Origin: Nymphaea colorata
Lineage: Eukaryota > Streptophyta > Magnoliopsida > Nymphaeales > Nymphaeaceae
Assembly (NCBI RefSeq): GCF_008831285.2
Contig: NC_045149.1
Coordinates: forward strand, 12,858,629 to 12,922,628
Direction: 5' to 3'
DNA: 64,000 nucleotides
Below are positions 46,949-58,224 of this stretch, piece after piece. How positions within the stretch are numbered: position 1 is the first letter of the stretch; the number at the start of each line of letters is the position of its first letter. The notes under the pieces were generated by a model, which saw only the letters and a program-made list of their open reading frames with translations, was not told the DNA's origin and searched no databases. The translations under genes and the position numbers were made by a program.

Positions 46949-47685
46949 CTATATGTTTATGTTTTTCTACTGAAAATTAAGTGTTTTTCTAAAGGTCATT
47001 TTGCTTGCTGGGTACATTTTAAATTAAATGTTAGTATTGGGTGCATTTTAAGGGCACACAAAAATAGAATGTAATTTATTTTTAAAATTTTAAATTGAAT
47101 AAAATAAATCTCTTTTAAAATATAGATCGTCTGGCTGTTTTTTTAAAGGACAGGCATCTTAAGGGCAGTTAATTTTAAAATTTAAAATTGAATATAATAT
47201 ATATATATATTTTTAAGTGTAATCTCTCTGGTCGAAGGACAGCAGACTGGCTACTGAGCCTTTTGAACGGCAGTCTTTTGCTGTTTTTAAAGAGAAAGAG
47301 AAAGCTGAAAGTTTGAAAAAGAAAGAGTGAGGAAATAAAAATAAAGTTTTTCTTTTAAATATACATAGTCTAGTCGTCCTTTCTGAAGGACAGCAGACTG
47401 GTCGTCCTTTAGAAAGGACGACTGTGGCACCTTTGGGTGTCTTTCTTTTTAAAAAGAGAGGGAGAAAGCTGAAAGTTTGAGAAAGAAGAGGGGGAAGGGA
47501 AAAATGTGAGGGAAACAAAAGAAGGGAGATGAAAAGGGAAAAAAGGGTGAGAAAAAATATAGAAAAAAAAGTAACAAATCAGGTGCGGCTTGGGTGCATG
47601 TCCGACCTGCAGCTATGTCTGCACCCGCACCCGCATTGTGTCGACACAGGTTCTGGGTGCATTTTAAAACACCCGTGTGACTTAG
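46845..47685. mobile_element. hAT MITE in intron 5
   Basis: The left end CTATGTCACATAGGTG is mirrored by CACCCGTGTGACTTAG (14 of 16 positions by eye when inverted: CTAAGTCACACGGGTG agrees apart from a few changes). A perfect 8-bp duplication GCTAGGTG flanks it (46837-46844 and 47686-47693). The interior has an (AAT)n microsatellite, repeated GGGTGCATTTTAA words near both ends, and palindromic GTCGTCCTTTCTGAAGGAC units (about 47225-47425). No transposase. Confidence 0.85.
46904..46947. repeat. (AAT)n microsatellite
   Basis: About 14 AAT units inside the MITE. Confidence 0.9.
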
Positions 47686-47954
47686 GCTAGGTGATGCCAT
47701 GTTCTGGGCAATGTTCAATGTCAGGACATGAGACACAGATGTATGGACCCACCTTGATGATAATCAAGGTAACATGCCAAAACACAAGGCACAAGGAGCA
47801 CGAAGAAAAAAAAATACGTCTTCAGCATCTTCTTGAAGCTTGCATTCCCCCTTTCTGTGTGATGGTTCAATGGAGAAAGTCGGTGAAGGATTGCAGGTTG
47901 CACTTTCATACATAGAATACCCATTGACAGCGATTGTTGCAAGGGGGTATGTTT

Positions 47955-49561
47955 CTAGTGTTGTTTTCTTTGTTCTTCATGCACTAACAAAAGTTGATCT
48001 TGCATAAATCTGTTCACTGCAAAAGCACCTTGATGAAAACCGACTAGTCTGGCAATTATGTGCTTCATTCGGCTAACTTGAATCTTTGTAATCACTTTGT
48101 ATATTACATTACACAAAGCTATTGGACGGAAATGAGTTGCATCAATTGCTCCTTGCCTCTTTGGAATTAACATGAAATGAGATTTATTATTACTTTTGAC
48201 AAGTCTGCACTCTACACTGCACTAACCACATCAGTTCCCACCAACGACCAATTTTTCTTGTAAACAGAAAATCCATCTGGGCCAAGGGCCTTATCAGACT
48301 TCATTCCAAAGACTGCACTATGCACTTCATTGTCACTGGCTGGGGCAGTTCTGAAACTCATTTTCCTATTCAGTAATTGCAGGGCCCGCAACGAGATTAT
48401 CTAGAATATGCTCTTCATAACTGTCATCGGCAAAAAATTCAATGAAAGACTCCCTGCATGCACTGAAATTTTTCTCCTGATTTTTTCTATATTCAATCCC
48501 CTGATTTTTTCCTCCCAAGCTGAGCCATTTCACTCTACATTTTTTATGCCGAAAGCTTTCTTCCTCAAGAATAGCTTTGTTCAGTTCATCCCTTAAAATC
48601 CATTCCAATTGATGATCAGCAATAGTCGAACACCTGTTATGCTTTTGCTGCAGTTCAAGCTGATCTCGAATAGATGAACCTCTTTGCCCAATAGCTCCAA
48701 AATGGAGCTTATTCCATCTAAATAAATTTTTCTTGTAATCTCTAACTTCTGTAGTAGCTTTGTCATTGGGCAGCCTCTGGTGTACACAGACCAACTCTTC
48801 TTTATCACCTTATCACACCTTGCTCTCAATCCCCAGTATGAAAAATGTCTGAATAATCCTTTCTCATGGGAATAACATATCTAGCCACTGCATTGTGGAT
48901 TAAAATATTATGATCTGAAGCTATTCGGGAAGAATTTTTAATTTTTAATTCAAGTCCCTAATTCTGATCCTGACACCAGTCACAACTGACTAGCATCCAG
49001 TCGATTTTGCATTCAATTGTTCTGTCACCCCATTGGTTATTACACTTGGTAAAGGAATTGTCTGCATCATTAATAAACCTGCTAAAATCCCAGCAGGAGA
49101 TGTTGTTTGGAGGTTTGCCTGATTTATTACAGGCACCTCTCATGCAGTTGAAGTCTCTCACCAGAGCAATTGGTACCTTTAGATGTCAAATCTGATCTCT
49201 TATCTCATCAAAAGAAGCTCTTCTGATGCCCTAGAAACCAGAAATTATGTTGGTATACACCAATTGCAGCAAATTGAAATCCAGTAACCTTCATTTCACA
49301 AGATACTTGAATCCAGAACTGAGTCACACAGTCTACTTTAACAGAAACCACTGCAGGGTGCCATCCACATACAATTCGATCATCTGATAATTGAGCTGAG
49401 ATATTAGAAATCTGAGCACAGTTCTTATTCAGGGTACACCATTGATCAAGTTTGTGAGGAGATAACATTGAATCAAATACAAAAAATAGATCAGGGACAT
49501 ACATTTTCAACATCAAATCCTGCTCTATTCAGTCAGCCTTCCTCACCAGGCCCCGAATGTT
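47955..49561 (-). pseudogene. LINE ORF2 remnant, endonuclease and RT start
   Basis: Minus-strand pieces: WHPAVVSVKVDCVTQFW and the QFAAIGVYQHN segment of the APE-type endonuclease (49208-49516), MRDFNCMRGACNKSGKPPN and TIECKIDWMLVS (48958-49161), the linker WNKLHFGAIGQRG, HQLEWILRDELNKAILEEES and RVKWLSLGGKN (48366-48794), then the RT start FRPIALCNVIYKVITKI and FHQGAFAVNRFMQDQLLLVH (47955-48173). In an intact element this enzyme nicks target DNA and copies element RNA at the nick. Several stops and the missing RT catalytic part make this copy dead. Confidence 0.88.
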
Positions 49562-50599
49562 CCAAGCCATGATCTTAACCATGAAATCACTTACCAAAGG
49601 AAGGAAGCAGAATTACTTCTATATCAGCTAACCTATCAAGCATTACTTCATTTGTAGTAATACTCAATTGGCAATCAATCTGCTGTAAATCATTTAGGAT
49701 ACCACCGCTCTCCATACATCCTGCAGCTTCCTATTCTTCGTGAGTTTCAAATTTCCCTCTATCAGGCGAGTCATCATGAACATTTGAATTGGTAATATCC
49801 CCTAAAGGGTTACCTTTCTTTTTCCTTCTGATTCTCACATAGCTTGCCAGTTCCCTGATTTTTTTTTCATGCTCTATCTGTAAAGTGGTGATTCCAGGCC
49901 AGCTCATCTCTACTCTTGGAGTAAGGATGCGCCCTTCGCCTGACCCTCATTTTCCTGATTATTTGTCTCTCGTGAAAAACCAGATGCAATTTCTCCTCGT
50001 CATTCACAACCATATTCATAATATTCTCATGAAATTCTCATTACTAAATTGTTTTTTAAGGTGAGCTAAAATTTCCGAAATAGGCTGCGTACCTGCTGGA
50101 ACATGAGATTTCACCACCTCCTTCAGATTTGAAGAAGAGGATGCATCTTCGTTGCACAATCATCTTCGTTCAGTTGCTCCATGTCACAGTCCTCTTTTTT
50201 ATCATCAACAAGATTACCAACTTCATTCGTGTTAGTGGGAGATTCAATCACCATTTGCTCCTCAGGTGGGATCGGCATGTCATCTCCATCCACTTCTCCC
50301 AGAACTTAAATCTGTTATTTCTTTGAGTTATGTCTGCACCCATTTTAGAGGACCCTCCTTTTTCAAAATTACCTTTAGAACAACCCCCTCCTTTAGGTTC
50401 TTTCTTTGGTTATCTTTTGGAAACCTTGACCTCAGACCAAATGCCACGATCTTGCTGGGATGCATCTAAAGCTTCAACACGATTTCAAGAATGCATAATT
50501 TTCCGTTAAGTGGGTAGCCTCTCAACATTGGGATTAATACTTTCGATTCATGTGAAACTTCTATCGTTTTGACCACTCCATCTTCTTCCACCTCTACTT

Positions 50600-51250
50600 C
50601 TGATCGTGGATCAAAATTCCCTCAATACAGAGTCTAGCAAAACCCAGCTAGTTTAGATTTCGGGTGTGAACAACAACTGACCACCAGATCCCCTCCAAGA
50701 GCATCAATAACACTACTGAAAATTTTGTGATTCCAGAAATACGGATCCATAGGGGGACTCGCAGGTTAGCCTCAATCTTAAGTGAGCGTCCTGGAAACCA
50801 TCTTCTCATTATTGGAACTCTGCCTCCGGTTCTCTAGCCCCCCCCCCCTTCGTCAAGGCAATCCTCAGTTTGTCTTCTGTCTCGACCCTAACCATAAAGA
50901 TACCCTTGCCCAAGAATGAGAATCTTGGGTTCTTGATCTCTTTTCACACCGATCTAAGGTTGCTAACAGTGAAGCTAAAATCCATGCTCTTTAATCTTGC
51001 ATCTCCTATAAAGTATCCGATCATCTTCCAGCGGAACAACATCTTCATTCTGTTTGCATCTTCTCTTGGGACCAAGATTCTGGGTTTTCCCTGAATCATT
51101 CAAATCTCTAGATCTCCATCATCATCTGCATTCCGCCCAGAATTGTTAAATACCATTTGCACCAACAATTTGCTTGTTGGCAGTTTGCCTGGCAACAATT
51201 GACCTCTGGCTAATCTAGGGTTTAACCCTCCATTCGGCATAACAGAAACC
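50600..51250 (-). pseudogene. LINE ORF1 remnant (DUF4283-like)
   Basis: Minus strand from about 51240: MPNGGLNPRLARGQLLPGK, then a frame change to RILVPREDANRMKMLFRWKM, IGYFIGDARLKSMDFSF and FSFLGKGIFMVRVETEDKL. This has the look of the plant L1 ORF1 domain DUF4283, an RNA-binding-type fold. Stops and shifts interrupt it, and a C-run at about 50841-50850 disturbs the frame. Confidence 0.7.
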
Positions 51251-51386
51251 TTTGCGTTTTCAATAACACCAATTTTGATTGTTGAAGAGGAAGTTCGGAT
51301 GAAGCCTAGTTATTCATAAATGGGGCAGGTGGCCACATTGCACATGCCCCTGTGCAAATGAATGGGGTGCGTGCACTGAGTAGCCA

Positions 51387-51480
51387 TGTTATGTGTGTGT
51401 GTGTGTGTGTGTGACTGTGTGTGTATAAATATGTATGTATGTATGTATGTGTTTATGTGTGTGTGTGTGTGTGTGCATGT
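51387..51480. repeat. (GT)n and ATGT repeats
   Basis: Two GT runs (about 51389-51414 and 51451-51474) around TATG/TGTA units. Apparent cysteine/valine-rich ORFs here are artefacts. Confidence 0.88.
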
Positions 51481-51910
51481 GTATATATACCTCAATACAC
51501 ACATTCACACCACAGGGGTACATGTTTCTCAAAGCAAAACAGCACATCTGTATTGGCTCAAGTTACTGTATTTGTCATTTTGTCAAAATATTTGAAATGG
51601 AATTGTATAATGGCTGTAGTGTTATATATATCCATGCACATTTGCACTTATCACACACACGAGCACACAAAACATACATATGTATGTATACCATAGCCTT
51701 GGAAACAAGCTTTACAAGATAGACTATACAAGGTAGCATATGCTGATACTGCTATAAACTTGATGTTGTGAAAATAAGAATGAGGATCTTCTTGATTATT
51801 TCTGGCCGTTCACTGATATTTGCATTATGTTTTTCGCATTTCCTGGTCTAAGTAGCATAGTTTCACAAGTACTTGCAGCTTATTGTTTGTCCTTCTATTG
51901 AATTTTCTAG

Positions 51911-52069
51911 AATAATTACTCAAAGAAAACTGCTCCATACTTGAAGGAAGAAATGCTCCGTATATTTGTAAAAGAAAAGTCCAACAGAGAGGCGTTGTGG
52001 AAAAAAGGTCTGGTTAAGTCAAGCCCTATGTGTGCAAGAAATCAGCCTGAATTTGTTGGCACTGAAGAG
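51911..52069 (+). CDS. KDM5-type demethylase, exon 6
   Basis: Residues 567-619: NNYSKKTAPYLKEEMLRIF, then KEKSNREALWKKGLVKSSP and a segment ending FVGTEE. The acceptor is TTCTAG. I place the donor at GAAGAG|GTTGAC because it keeps phase with exon 7 and matches the EE-x-P-x-C joint known in plant homologues. The frame itself stays open 11 codons longer. Confidence 0.88.
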
Positions 52070-52156
52070 GTTGACTTTTCCCAGCTTCCAGATAAGTAAC
52101 CCTGCTTTATATTTTCAACATGTAACTCTTTCATACTTGCTCTGTCTTTTTTGCAG

Positions 52157-52243
52157 AACCCATCATGCATCATATGTCAGCAATATTTGTTTATTTCAGC
52201 TGTTGTCTGTGGCTGTTCTCCATGTGCTTTTGTTTGTCTAGAG
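52157..52243 (+). CDS. KDM5-type demethylase, exon 7 (C5HC2 zinc finger)
   Basis: Residues 620-648: NPSCIICQQYLFISAVVCGC, then SPCAFVCLE. The spaced cysteines are the first ligands of the C5HC2 finger that follows JmjC in KDM5 enzymes. Acceptor TTGCAG, donor GAG|GTATGT. Confidence 0.92.
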
Positions 52244-52766
52244 GTATGTAGAATAAGCTAATTCTCCAAGTGAAGTATTTGACAACTATTAATTCTTTGG
52301 GTTGCTTATTTCTTGTCATTCAACTTGTGTTCAATTTTGAGCTCAAATTTTTATGCAGTTCTGCTCTTTCATTTGCATCTTACTCTAAAATAGTATTATT
52401 ATTGTTATTTACACCATTTGACAAATCATCTAGCTGGCAATTGAATCCTTAATCAATGTGTTCATGTTTGAAGTATAGGAAGGCTCGAAAATGATCTGCA
52501 TGAGTTTTAGACTTATTTGGTTTCTTATGTCACTGCATTTAGTTTCCGATTTAGCCTCTTGAGTTAGCGGGACAATCATGGTTCTTTGTTGTCACATTAA
52601 TTGTTCGGTCAGTTAACCTATAAGAAAATCATTTGGGTTTTGTAGATTAGATTCATCTCCTGATTCTCTTGTAATATTTTCGACATGGTTCTCTTCTATT
52701 CGTCACAATATGCCCTACAAGTCTCAAGTTACAAGGAAATAATCATTATTTGTGCTCTTCATGCAG

Positions 52767-52964
52767 CATTTTGATCAGCTTTGTGAGTGTAGTCCGAATA
52801 AACGTTGTCTTCTCTACCGCTACACTCTTGCAGAGCTTAATGATTTTCTTTCTATGGGAAAGGAGCTTGGGATTGCATGTTGTTTAGATTCCGAGCCGCA
52901 CCAAAAAAACAAGATATCTTGTGATAGTTTCACATACGAGGATACCTCCAGGTTAATGAAAAAG
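52767..52964 (+). CDS. KDM5-type demethylase, exon 8 (zinc finger end)
   Basis: Residues 649-714: HFDQLCECSPNKRCLLYRYT carries the remaining His and Cys ligands, then LAELNDFLSMGKELGIACC and a variable tail. Acceptor ATGCAG, donor AAAG|GTACTT, phase 0. Confidence 0.92.
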
Positions 52965-53120
52965 GTACTTCTTGAGTTAGTGGAATGGATAGATGTTTTT
53001 CTATTGCATTCAGAATGTTATAGATATTTCACTACTTTTTGGATCTTCTGCAATAAATAGTCCTTATATTTCAGTAATTTTTGGATCTTCTGCGATAAAT
53101 ACTCCTTATCTGGGCTGTGC

Positions 53121-53254
53121 AAACGGTCTCTCTATCTCGCTTAATTTTCATTAACTGAAAAATTTAGGGTTACATGATACTTAAATAGAATACAACAAGA
53201 CAACGGGTCGGATAGGGTCCAGACCTGGACCCAAACATACATATCATGTCAACA
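53121..53254 (-). mobile_element. LTR fragment in intron 8
   Basis: The end ATCATGTCAACA and internal words GGTCTCTCTATCTCGC, TTCATTAAC, GGGTTACATG and GGTCCAGACCTGGACCC follow the same order as the LTR of the nested Copia at 29579-37192, but diverged. Only about 130 bases remain, with no partner LTR. Confidence 0.55.
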
Positions 53255-53483
53255 CTATGTATATGTAAACTATTGTGTGTATTCTGGTCTTGTTCCTCCT
53301 TGTGTTATAGTTATTTTTTCTGCCATATCCAGTTCAAGAATGTTTGGATATATGTGCATGTATGTGCGTGTGTGTATGAGATGTGACAATGTATATATTT
53401 GTTATTTAGCATGGTTTATGGTTAATGCTGGACTTCTATATATTAATTGGTCCATAAACTTTCCTTTTTCTTCTGATATGCAG

Positions 53484-53636
53484 ATAAAGGGTCACAATGC
53501 TTATTTCTCACAGCTGGCTAAAGACTGGCTAACTGTGGCTCTTAGTATTCACAGTAATCCATTTTCAGAGGCTGCTGCTGAGAGAGCACTAAGTGAAGCC
53601 GAACAATTCTTATGGTCTGGCCATGAAGTTGACCCA
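53484..53636 (+). CDS. KDM5-type demethylase, exon 9 (PLU-1-like region start)
   Basis: Residues 715-765: IKGHNAYFSQLAKDWLTVAL, then SEAAAERALSEAEQFLWSG and HEVDP. Helical, alanine- and glutamate-rich, as in the PLU-1-like region after the zinc finger. Acceptor ATGCAG, donor CCA|GTAAGG. Confidence 0.9.
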
Positions 53637-54055
53637 GTAAGGTTTCCATTTTTTGGTACCTTCATTCCTTAATTCCAAAATTTTTTCTTTTTCTGTTATA
53701 TAGCATGCAGTCTTAAGAACCATGATTCTTGTAGTTTGTAGAATGAATTGTACTTTTTCCTTTTCTTAAGTATTGGAAATCAAATTCTTAGTTAGTTCCT
53801 CGTGGCTTCAAATTAATTCTTAGATGTTTGTTTGGTAGCTCCACCCATCTGATATATTCAACAATATTAGCATCAATTTCCATCCATATTTTTTATTTCA
53901 TAAATTCCTTATAGTCTGTAAGTGCCTTGTCATCTAATTCATGAGAAAATGGCATTTGGAGCCTTGGACTGCTGTCCTTAGCTTTAGAATGCATTGAGTT
54001 GTTGAGGAATTTGTTGGTAGTATCTGGGTCTTGATAGTTGCTTGTATATATGTAG

Positions 54056-54247
54056 GTAAGAGACATGGTGAAGAGCCTGCTTCATGCTAGAAGCTGGTCG
54101 CAAAGTTTGAGGACTTGTCTTGGTAAAGTTGAAAATTGTGTGCCTCTTCATGATTGCTCTGCAGAAAAAGTTCCATTGAAACATGTTGAGGACTTGCTGG
54201 ATTTGGATCCTCTGCCATGTAATGAGCCTAGTTACCACAAATTGAAG
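54056..54247 (+). CDS. KDM5-type demethylase, exon 10
   Basis: Residues 766-829: VRDMVKSLLHARSWSQSLRT, then CLGKVENCVPLHDC and HVEDLLDLDPLPCNEPSYHK. It continues the helical region. Acceptor TGTAG, donor AAG|GTGTAA. Confidence 0.9.
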
Positions 54248-54340
54248 GTGTAAAACCTACATTCTTTTTATTCGCTGATGTTGCTTAGTTTCCTTTTTGA
54301 AACTAAGCCTGTCGTCACTCTTCTGTTTCCTTTTTGTTAG

Positions 54341-54412
54341 GGTTATGCAGAAGATGCAAAAACTTTAAGAGATGAAATTGTAGCTGCTCTGGCCGCAGAT
54401 CCTCATACTATG
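54341..54412 (+). CDS. KDM5-type demethylase, exon 11 (last one visible)
   Basis: Residues 830-853: GYAEDAKTLRDEIVAALAAD then PHTM. Acceptor TTGTTAG, donor ATG|GTAACA. The frame would run on a little past the donor, but splicing here fits the exon pattern. The following exons were not found before 64,000. Confidence 0.85.
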
Positions 54413-55095
54413 GTAACAGACCAAACTAGTTTCAAATTACTTTGTTTGAATCCATGTTATATTTGGCCAATGTTCATTGAACAGTCCTCTGCCCTGCACC
54501 TGTCCTTTGTTTGGTAGTTTTCTCTTGGTAGATGTAAGAAATGGGCCATGATGTTCCTTCACTTTGTTTATCGCTAATCCTTAGAAGTTCAGCTATGCAA
54601 GCAAATGCTTGGGAACCCATTAAATGTTGCAATAGCAGAGATGAAAATGTGTCACATGCTTAGCTCCTTTTCGCTTGTTAAAAAGATTGTTATATCTTCT
54701 GTATTTCTTTTTATAGTGAATATGCTTCTGAGTTTTTCATTTCCAATAAACCATGTAGGGATTTTGAAATATGAGAGCCTGTGAGAACCCTATGTTTGTG
54801 TCTACTTGTGGGTGCATCTAGTTGGTAGTTTTTTAGCTTTTTGTTGGCATTCCTAAAAGACTGATAAAATCGACAAATAGTTATTAAAATGTCAAAAGCG
54901 ACCAGGGTTAAAACATATTAAAAATGGTTTTTTAAAATCTCGCAAAAATATCAGATATTATCATTTGGAAATATTTTCAAAATATTGCAACTCACAATAC
55001 ATTCTCACTTCTTTTCTGCTTCACTTGTTTTTGGTGATATTATCACAATATTCGAAAATATCACCAATGTCTGTGGGAATGCTTTAAAATTTAAC

Positions 55096-55310
55096 ATCTA
55101 TTTGATGTACATTGTGTCCTTTAACCAAGACAATAATGACAAGGGTTCTAATGGTAGTTATCCTATACATAGGTGTCAAAGTTTCTTCATAAACAGTCCT
55201 ATGTTCTTGCAAAGACTCTTTTGCAACAAGTCTAGCCTTGTATCTTTTGAATGTTTCATCACTTTTTATTTTTGATGGATCTTGTCTTTCCCATGCTATT
55301 GCTTTCTTGA
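55096..55310 (-). pseudogene. Short Copia reverse transcriptase fragment
   Basis: The minus strand reads ERQDPSKIKSDETFKRYKAR, then LVAKESLQEHRTVYEETLTP and VIIVLVKGHNVHQIDVKF. This corresponds to the [10 protein letters not shown]...YDETFSPV...LDVKNAF segment of Copia RT with several replacements. Only about 70 codons remain, with no LTR near, so it is an isolated scrap. Confidence 0.75.
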
Positions 55311-56640
55311 GGATATTTGGTCTTCTTCCGCTTCTTCTACCCATTTACTGAAGTCCTTAGCTTCATTTTATATAATGAGTTCAAAATAGAAATTAATAGC
55401 AAGAAACTAAGCTCTAATTCTAGAGGAAAAGGGTTCATAAGAGAAACCTGTTTGGTTTTGGCCAGGAAAATACTAAATTCAATGTAATTTGCATCACTTC
55501 AATCAATAAAATAATGTAGTAAAAAAAATTAAACTTTTCTAGGTTTTATTGGAGCATGTTTTGTATCTATACATTTTTAGTGGTTTCTACTCATGTTTTT
55601 TTTTGGAACTTTGGAAAAACGATTTTTTTGAGACACAATCTTTAAAATTTCCTGGTACTTCTAACCACTTTTTAATTCCTTTGATAAATATTCTGCTTCA
55701 GGATTGTTGCTAAGAGTTCCAAATCTTGAAATATTCAAAATCCTTGTATTTATTTTTGAAGAAGTAGATCCTGCAATATCTAGTAAACTCATCAGCAAAA
55801 TGCCACAGTTGGTTTTTATGGAACGTGGAGTCAGATCAGCGTAAGTGATCCGAGAGTAGGGACGTTGTCCTTCTGTGATTTTCAGGGACGGATTCGGGCT
55901 CCAGCCCCTCCATCTCCTTTATGACATGATTATCATTGACTTTTTTTTATTGTGAATTTGCATTCTTACTCATTCAAGGATGTTGCTTGATAGCCACATA
56001 TTATTATTCACTTGTTTCATAAAAAGCTTTAAGTTCTAAGTATATCCAAACAGAATGAATAATTTATGAAAGAAGATTATGGATCAATGACATTAAAGCA
56101 TGAAGGGTGAAAAAGATGTGTTAACTTCACAAGAGACCCAGAAGGAGAGGTCGGAGTCTTTTTCTGGCTGGCTGGCCTAGGGACTTTTTCTCTTGCTGGC
56201 CAAGCTACAATCTAAACACTGACCTTTTGTTAAGTATATTGATTAAAGGCATTGGTTTATCCTTTATAGTGGTTCATACTTGTTGTCTTACTTTACACGT
56301 TATACTTGATCATACTTGTTAGTACAATATTATAATTAGCAAATTCTTGAACATACCTGTTGTCTTATTGGTTCATGATGAATATGACTTTTTAGTTCAT
56401 TTCTGAATGATTATACAAAAAGTGTCTTATTAGTTGATTCTCTACATCATGAAAGGTGGCTAGAAATGATTATCCAAGCTGTAAGCTTTATGGTGTAGTT
56501 AATTAATCATGAGCCATATTGATTAATAAAAAAATCACAATTTTAGCATCCTCTTGGTAAATCTGGTTGGGACTGGCCAATGGCTAGAACAAAAATGTAA
56601 AAGGATTTTATCAAAAATAAAAGAACACCAACAAAAGTTA

Positions 56641-56879
56641 TGTTGAGGAAACGTACTTGTTTGGGATTTGATGTTCTCTGTATTTTGGGATTTTAGTATT
56701 AGGTAGCTTTATGAATTTTAAAGTTTTGTTGGACTGTTTATGTAAAGGGTTAAACATAACCTTAATCATTATTTAGTGTAAAGGAAAAGGAGCAGTCGAC
56801 ACATTCTGGACTGCTACCTGCTCTCTCTTTCTTCCTCACGTTCTCTTCTTCTCCTTCTTACCTACCTCTCTAAACAACA
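56641..56879 (+). repeat. 5' LTR of the decayed Copia
   Basis: Begins TGTTGAGGAAACG and ends CTAAACAACA directly before the primer site. The last 70 bases are a CT-rich leader. No 3' partner is in the window. Confidence 0.75.
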
Positions 56880-56891
56880 TGGTATCAGAGC
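56880..56891 (+). promoter_or_regulatory. tRNA-Met primer binding site
   Basis: TGGTATCAGAGC, as in the element at 39627. Confidence 0.85.
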
Positions 56892-57124
56892 ACTGAACCT
56901 AGGGTTGTGCCATCTAGGGTTTCTCCGCTCTTCATTCAAGCTAAGGTTACACGTCTCAAGTTTCTGCTGCTTACAAAAGAAACAATCAGATTGTTTGGTG
57001 GAAAGGAGCTAATCACGTTCAACATGTAGAGACGTGATTTGCACCCTTATGTTGCTGTCGAACTCGTGATGTTGCTGAAGAACCAAATCTGATGCCGTTG
57101 ACAAGTTGTTGTCGTCGTTCATAT

Positions 57125-57847
57125 CAGTGTTGTACGTATTGTACGATACGGGGCCGTATCGTACGATACGTATCGTATCGTTTGCAAAATACGATACGAT
57201 ACACCCCCTGTATCGCAAATGGGGGTGTATCGTACCTGTATCGTACGATACGGTGCGATACGGCCCGTATCGTACGATACGGGCTGATTTCTAAAAAGGA
57301 GACTTGAACCCCATTTTTTCAAGTTTTTCTTATAAAAACCCACCCCTTCCTCATTTCTAATCTATAGATTGTACCGTTTTAGAGGGAAACCATTGATTTG
57401 CATTGTGAAATCATCGATTTCCATTGTGAAATCATCGATTGTCACCGTGAAATCATCTATTAAACCATGGATTTGTGCATGGGTGGCTGATTCCCATTGA
57501 GAGGAAATGGTTTTTTTTTAAACCATGAAGATAAAGATGAAAAAGAATGATATTGTTGTGAATTTTGATGTCTATGAAGTATGAATGATGAACCGTGAAC
57601 GCGTAAGTTTATAGCATTTAGCAAAATAATAAGTCTATCATTATCTAAAAGACTAAACCATGTTTTCTATGAAGAATTTATTATTTTTAATTTTTTCTGA
57701 TTTTTTACGAATTTTTTGATTTTTTTTAAATTTTTTCTGATTTATTATTTTTTTTTAAAAAATTTACGATACGGTTACGATACGTAACGATACGGCGTAT
57801 CTTAAAGCCCGACCGATACGCCTTACGATACGCTTTTTACAACATTG
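57125..57847. mobile_element. Non-autonomous hAT of the CGTATCG family
   Basis: The left end CAGTGTTGTACGTATTG and right end ACAACATTG (inverted CAATGTTGT) resemble the termini of the intact hAT (CAATGTTATC). A perfect 8-bp duplication GTTCATAT flanks it (57117-57124 and 57848-57855). Both ends carry the same CGTATCGTACGATACG-type arrays and the GCCCGACCG palindrome. The 723-bp interior has no transposase, but shares the TTTTTTCTGATTTTT-type 3' region of the intact copy. It is a deletion derivative or MITE probably moved by that transposase. Confidence 0.92.
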
Positions 57848-57970
57848 GTTCATATCTGAATGTTGCAGTGTATCAGATCTGACTCAGTTGATGTTGTTGG
57901 CAAGCTGTTGTTGTCGTTCAGATCTGAATGTCATAGTATATCAGATCTGACTCAGTTGATGCCGTTGAAG
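57848..57970 (+). repeat. Tandem repeat of about 68 bp in the Copia leader
   Basis: Two units share GATCTGAATGT, TATCAGATCTGACTCAGTTG and GTTGTTGTCGTTC. Part of a third unit lies left of the MITE at about 57091-57124. Confidence 0.7.
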
Positions 57971-58065
57971 AAATTCAAACCAGAGATATTCTGATCTGCT
58001 TGGCCGTGGGGTACCTGGTTGATTCTCACAGTTAAATCATCATCGAAGTTGACTGGAGCAGGCAA

Positions 58066-58192
58066 GTTTGTGTTGAAATCTGGCTGTAGTAAATCAGTGC
58101 ATGTTAGTCTATATTCAGTCTGCCGTAGGCTTGTGTTCAAATCTGGCTGCAGTAAATCTGTGCATGTTAGTCATTATTCAGTCTGCCCTGGG
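58066..58192 (+). repeat. Tandem repeat of about 62 bp before gag
   Basis: Two units share AATCTGGCTG, GTAAATC, GTGCATGTTAGTC and ATTCAGTCTGCC. Confidence 0.85.
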
Positions 58193-58224
58193 CTTTTATA
58201 TTCTCCTATTTTCAAGGTTCTAGC

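Larger units (their letters stand above)
47955..51295 (-). mobile_element. L1-type LINE, 3' half missing
   Basis: Reads right to left: ORF1 (about 50600-51250), endonuclease (about 48950-49560), linker and the first part of reverse transcriptase (47955-48370). The RT stops after the LLLVHEEQRK region, before its catalytic motif, at about 47958. Loss of the 3' half is unusual, because LINE copies are normally cut at the 5' end. It is decayed by many stops. No target duplication or poly(A) tail was seen. Confidence 0.85.
46002..51910 (+). other. Intron 5 of the KDM5 gene, 5.9 kb
   Basis: Holds an 841-bp hAT MITE and a minus-strand LINE fragment. The remainder (46002-46844, 51300-51910) has no recognisable feature apart from GT repeats. 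Confidence 0.88.

Noticed and set aside
51310-51722. Cysteine-rich small proteins
   Set aside because: Translations of GT and ATGT microsatellites.
55650-55930. Possible exon 12 of the demethylase after GCTTCAG
   Set aside because: All frames soon hit stops and none resembles the PLU-1-like region.
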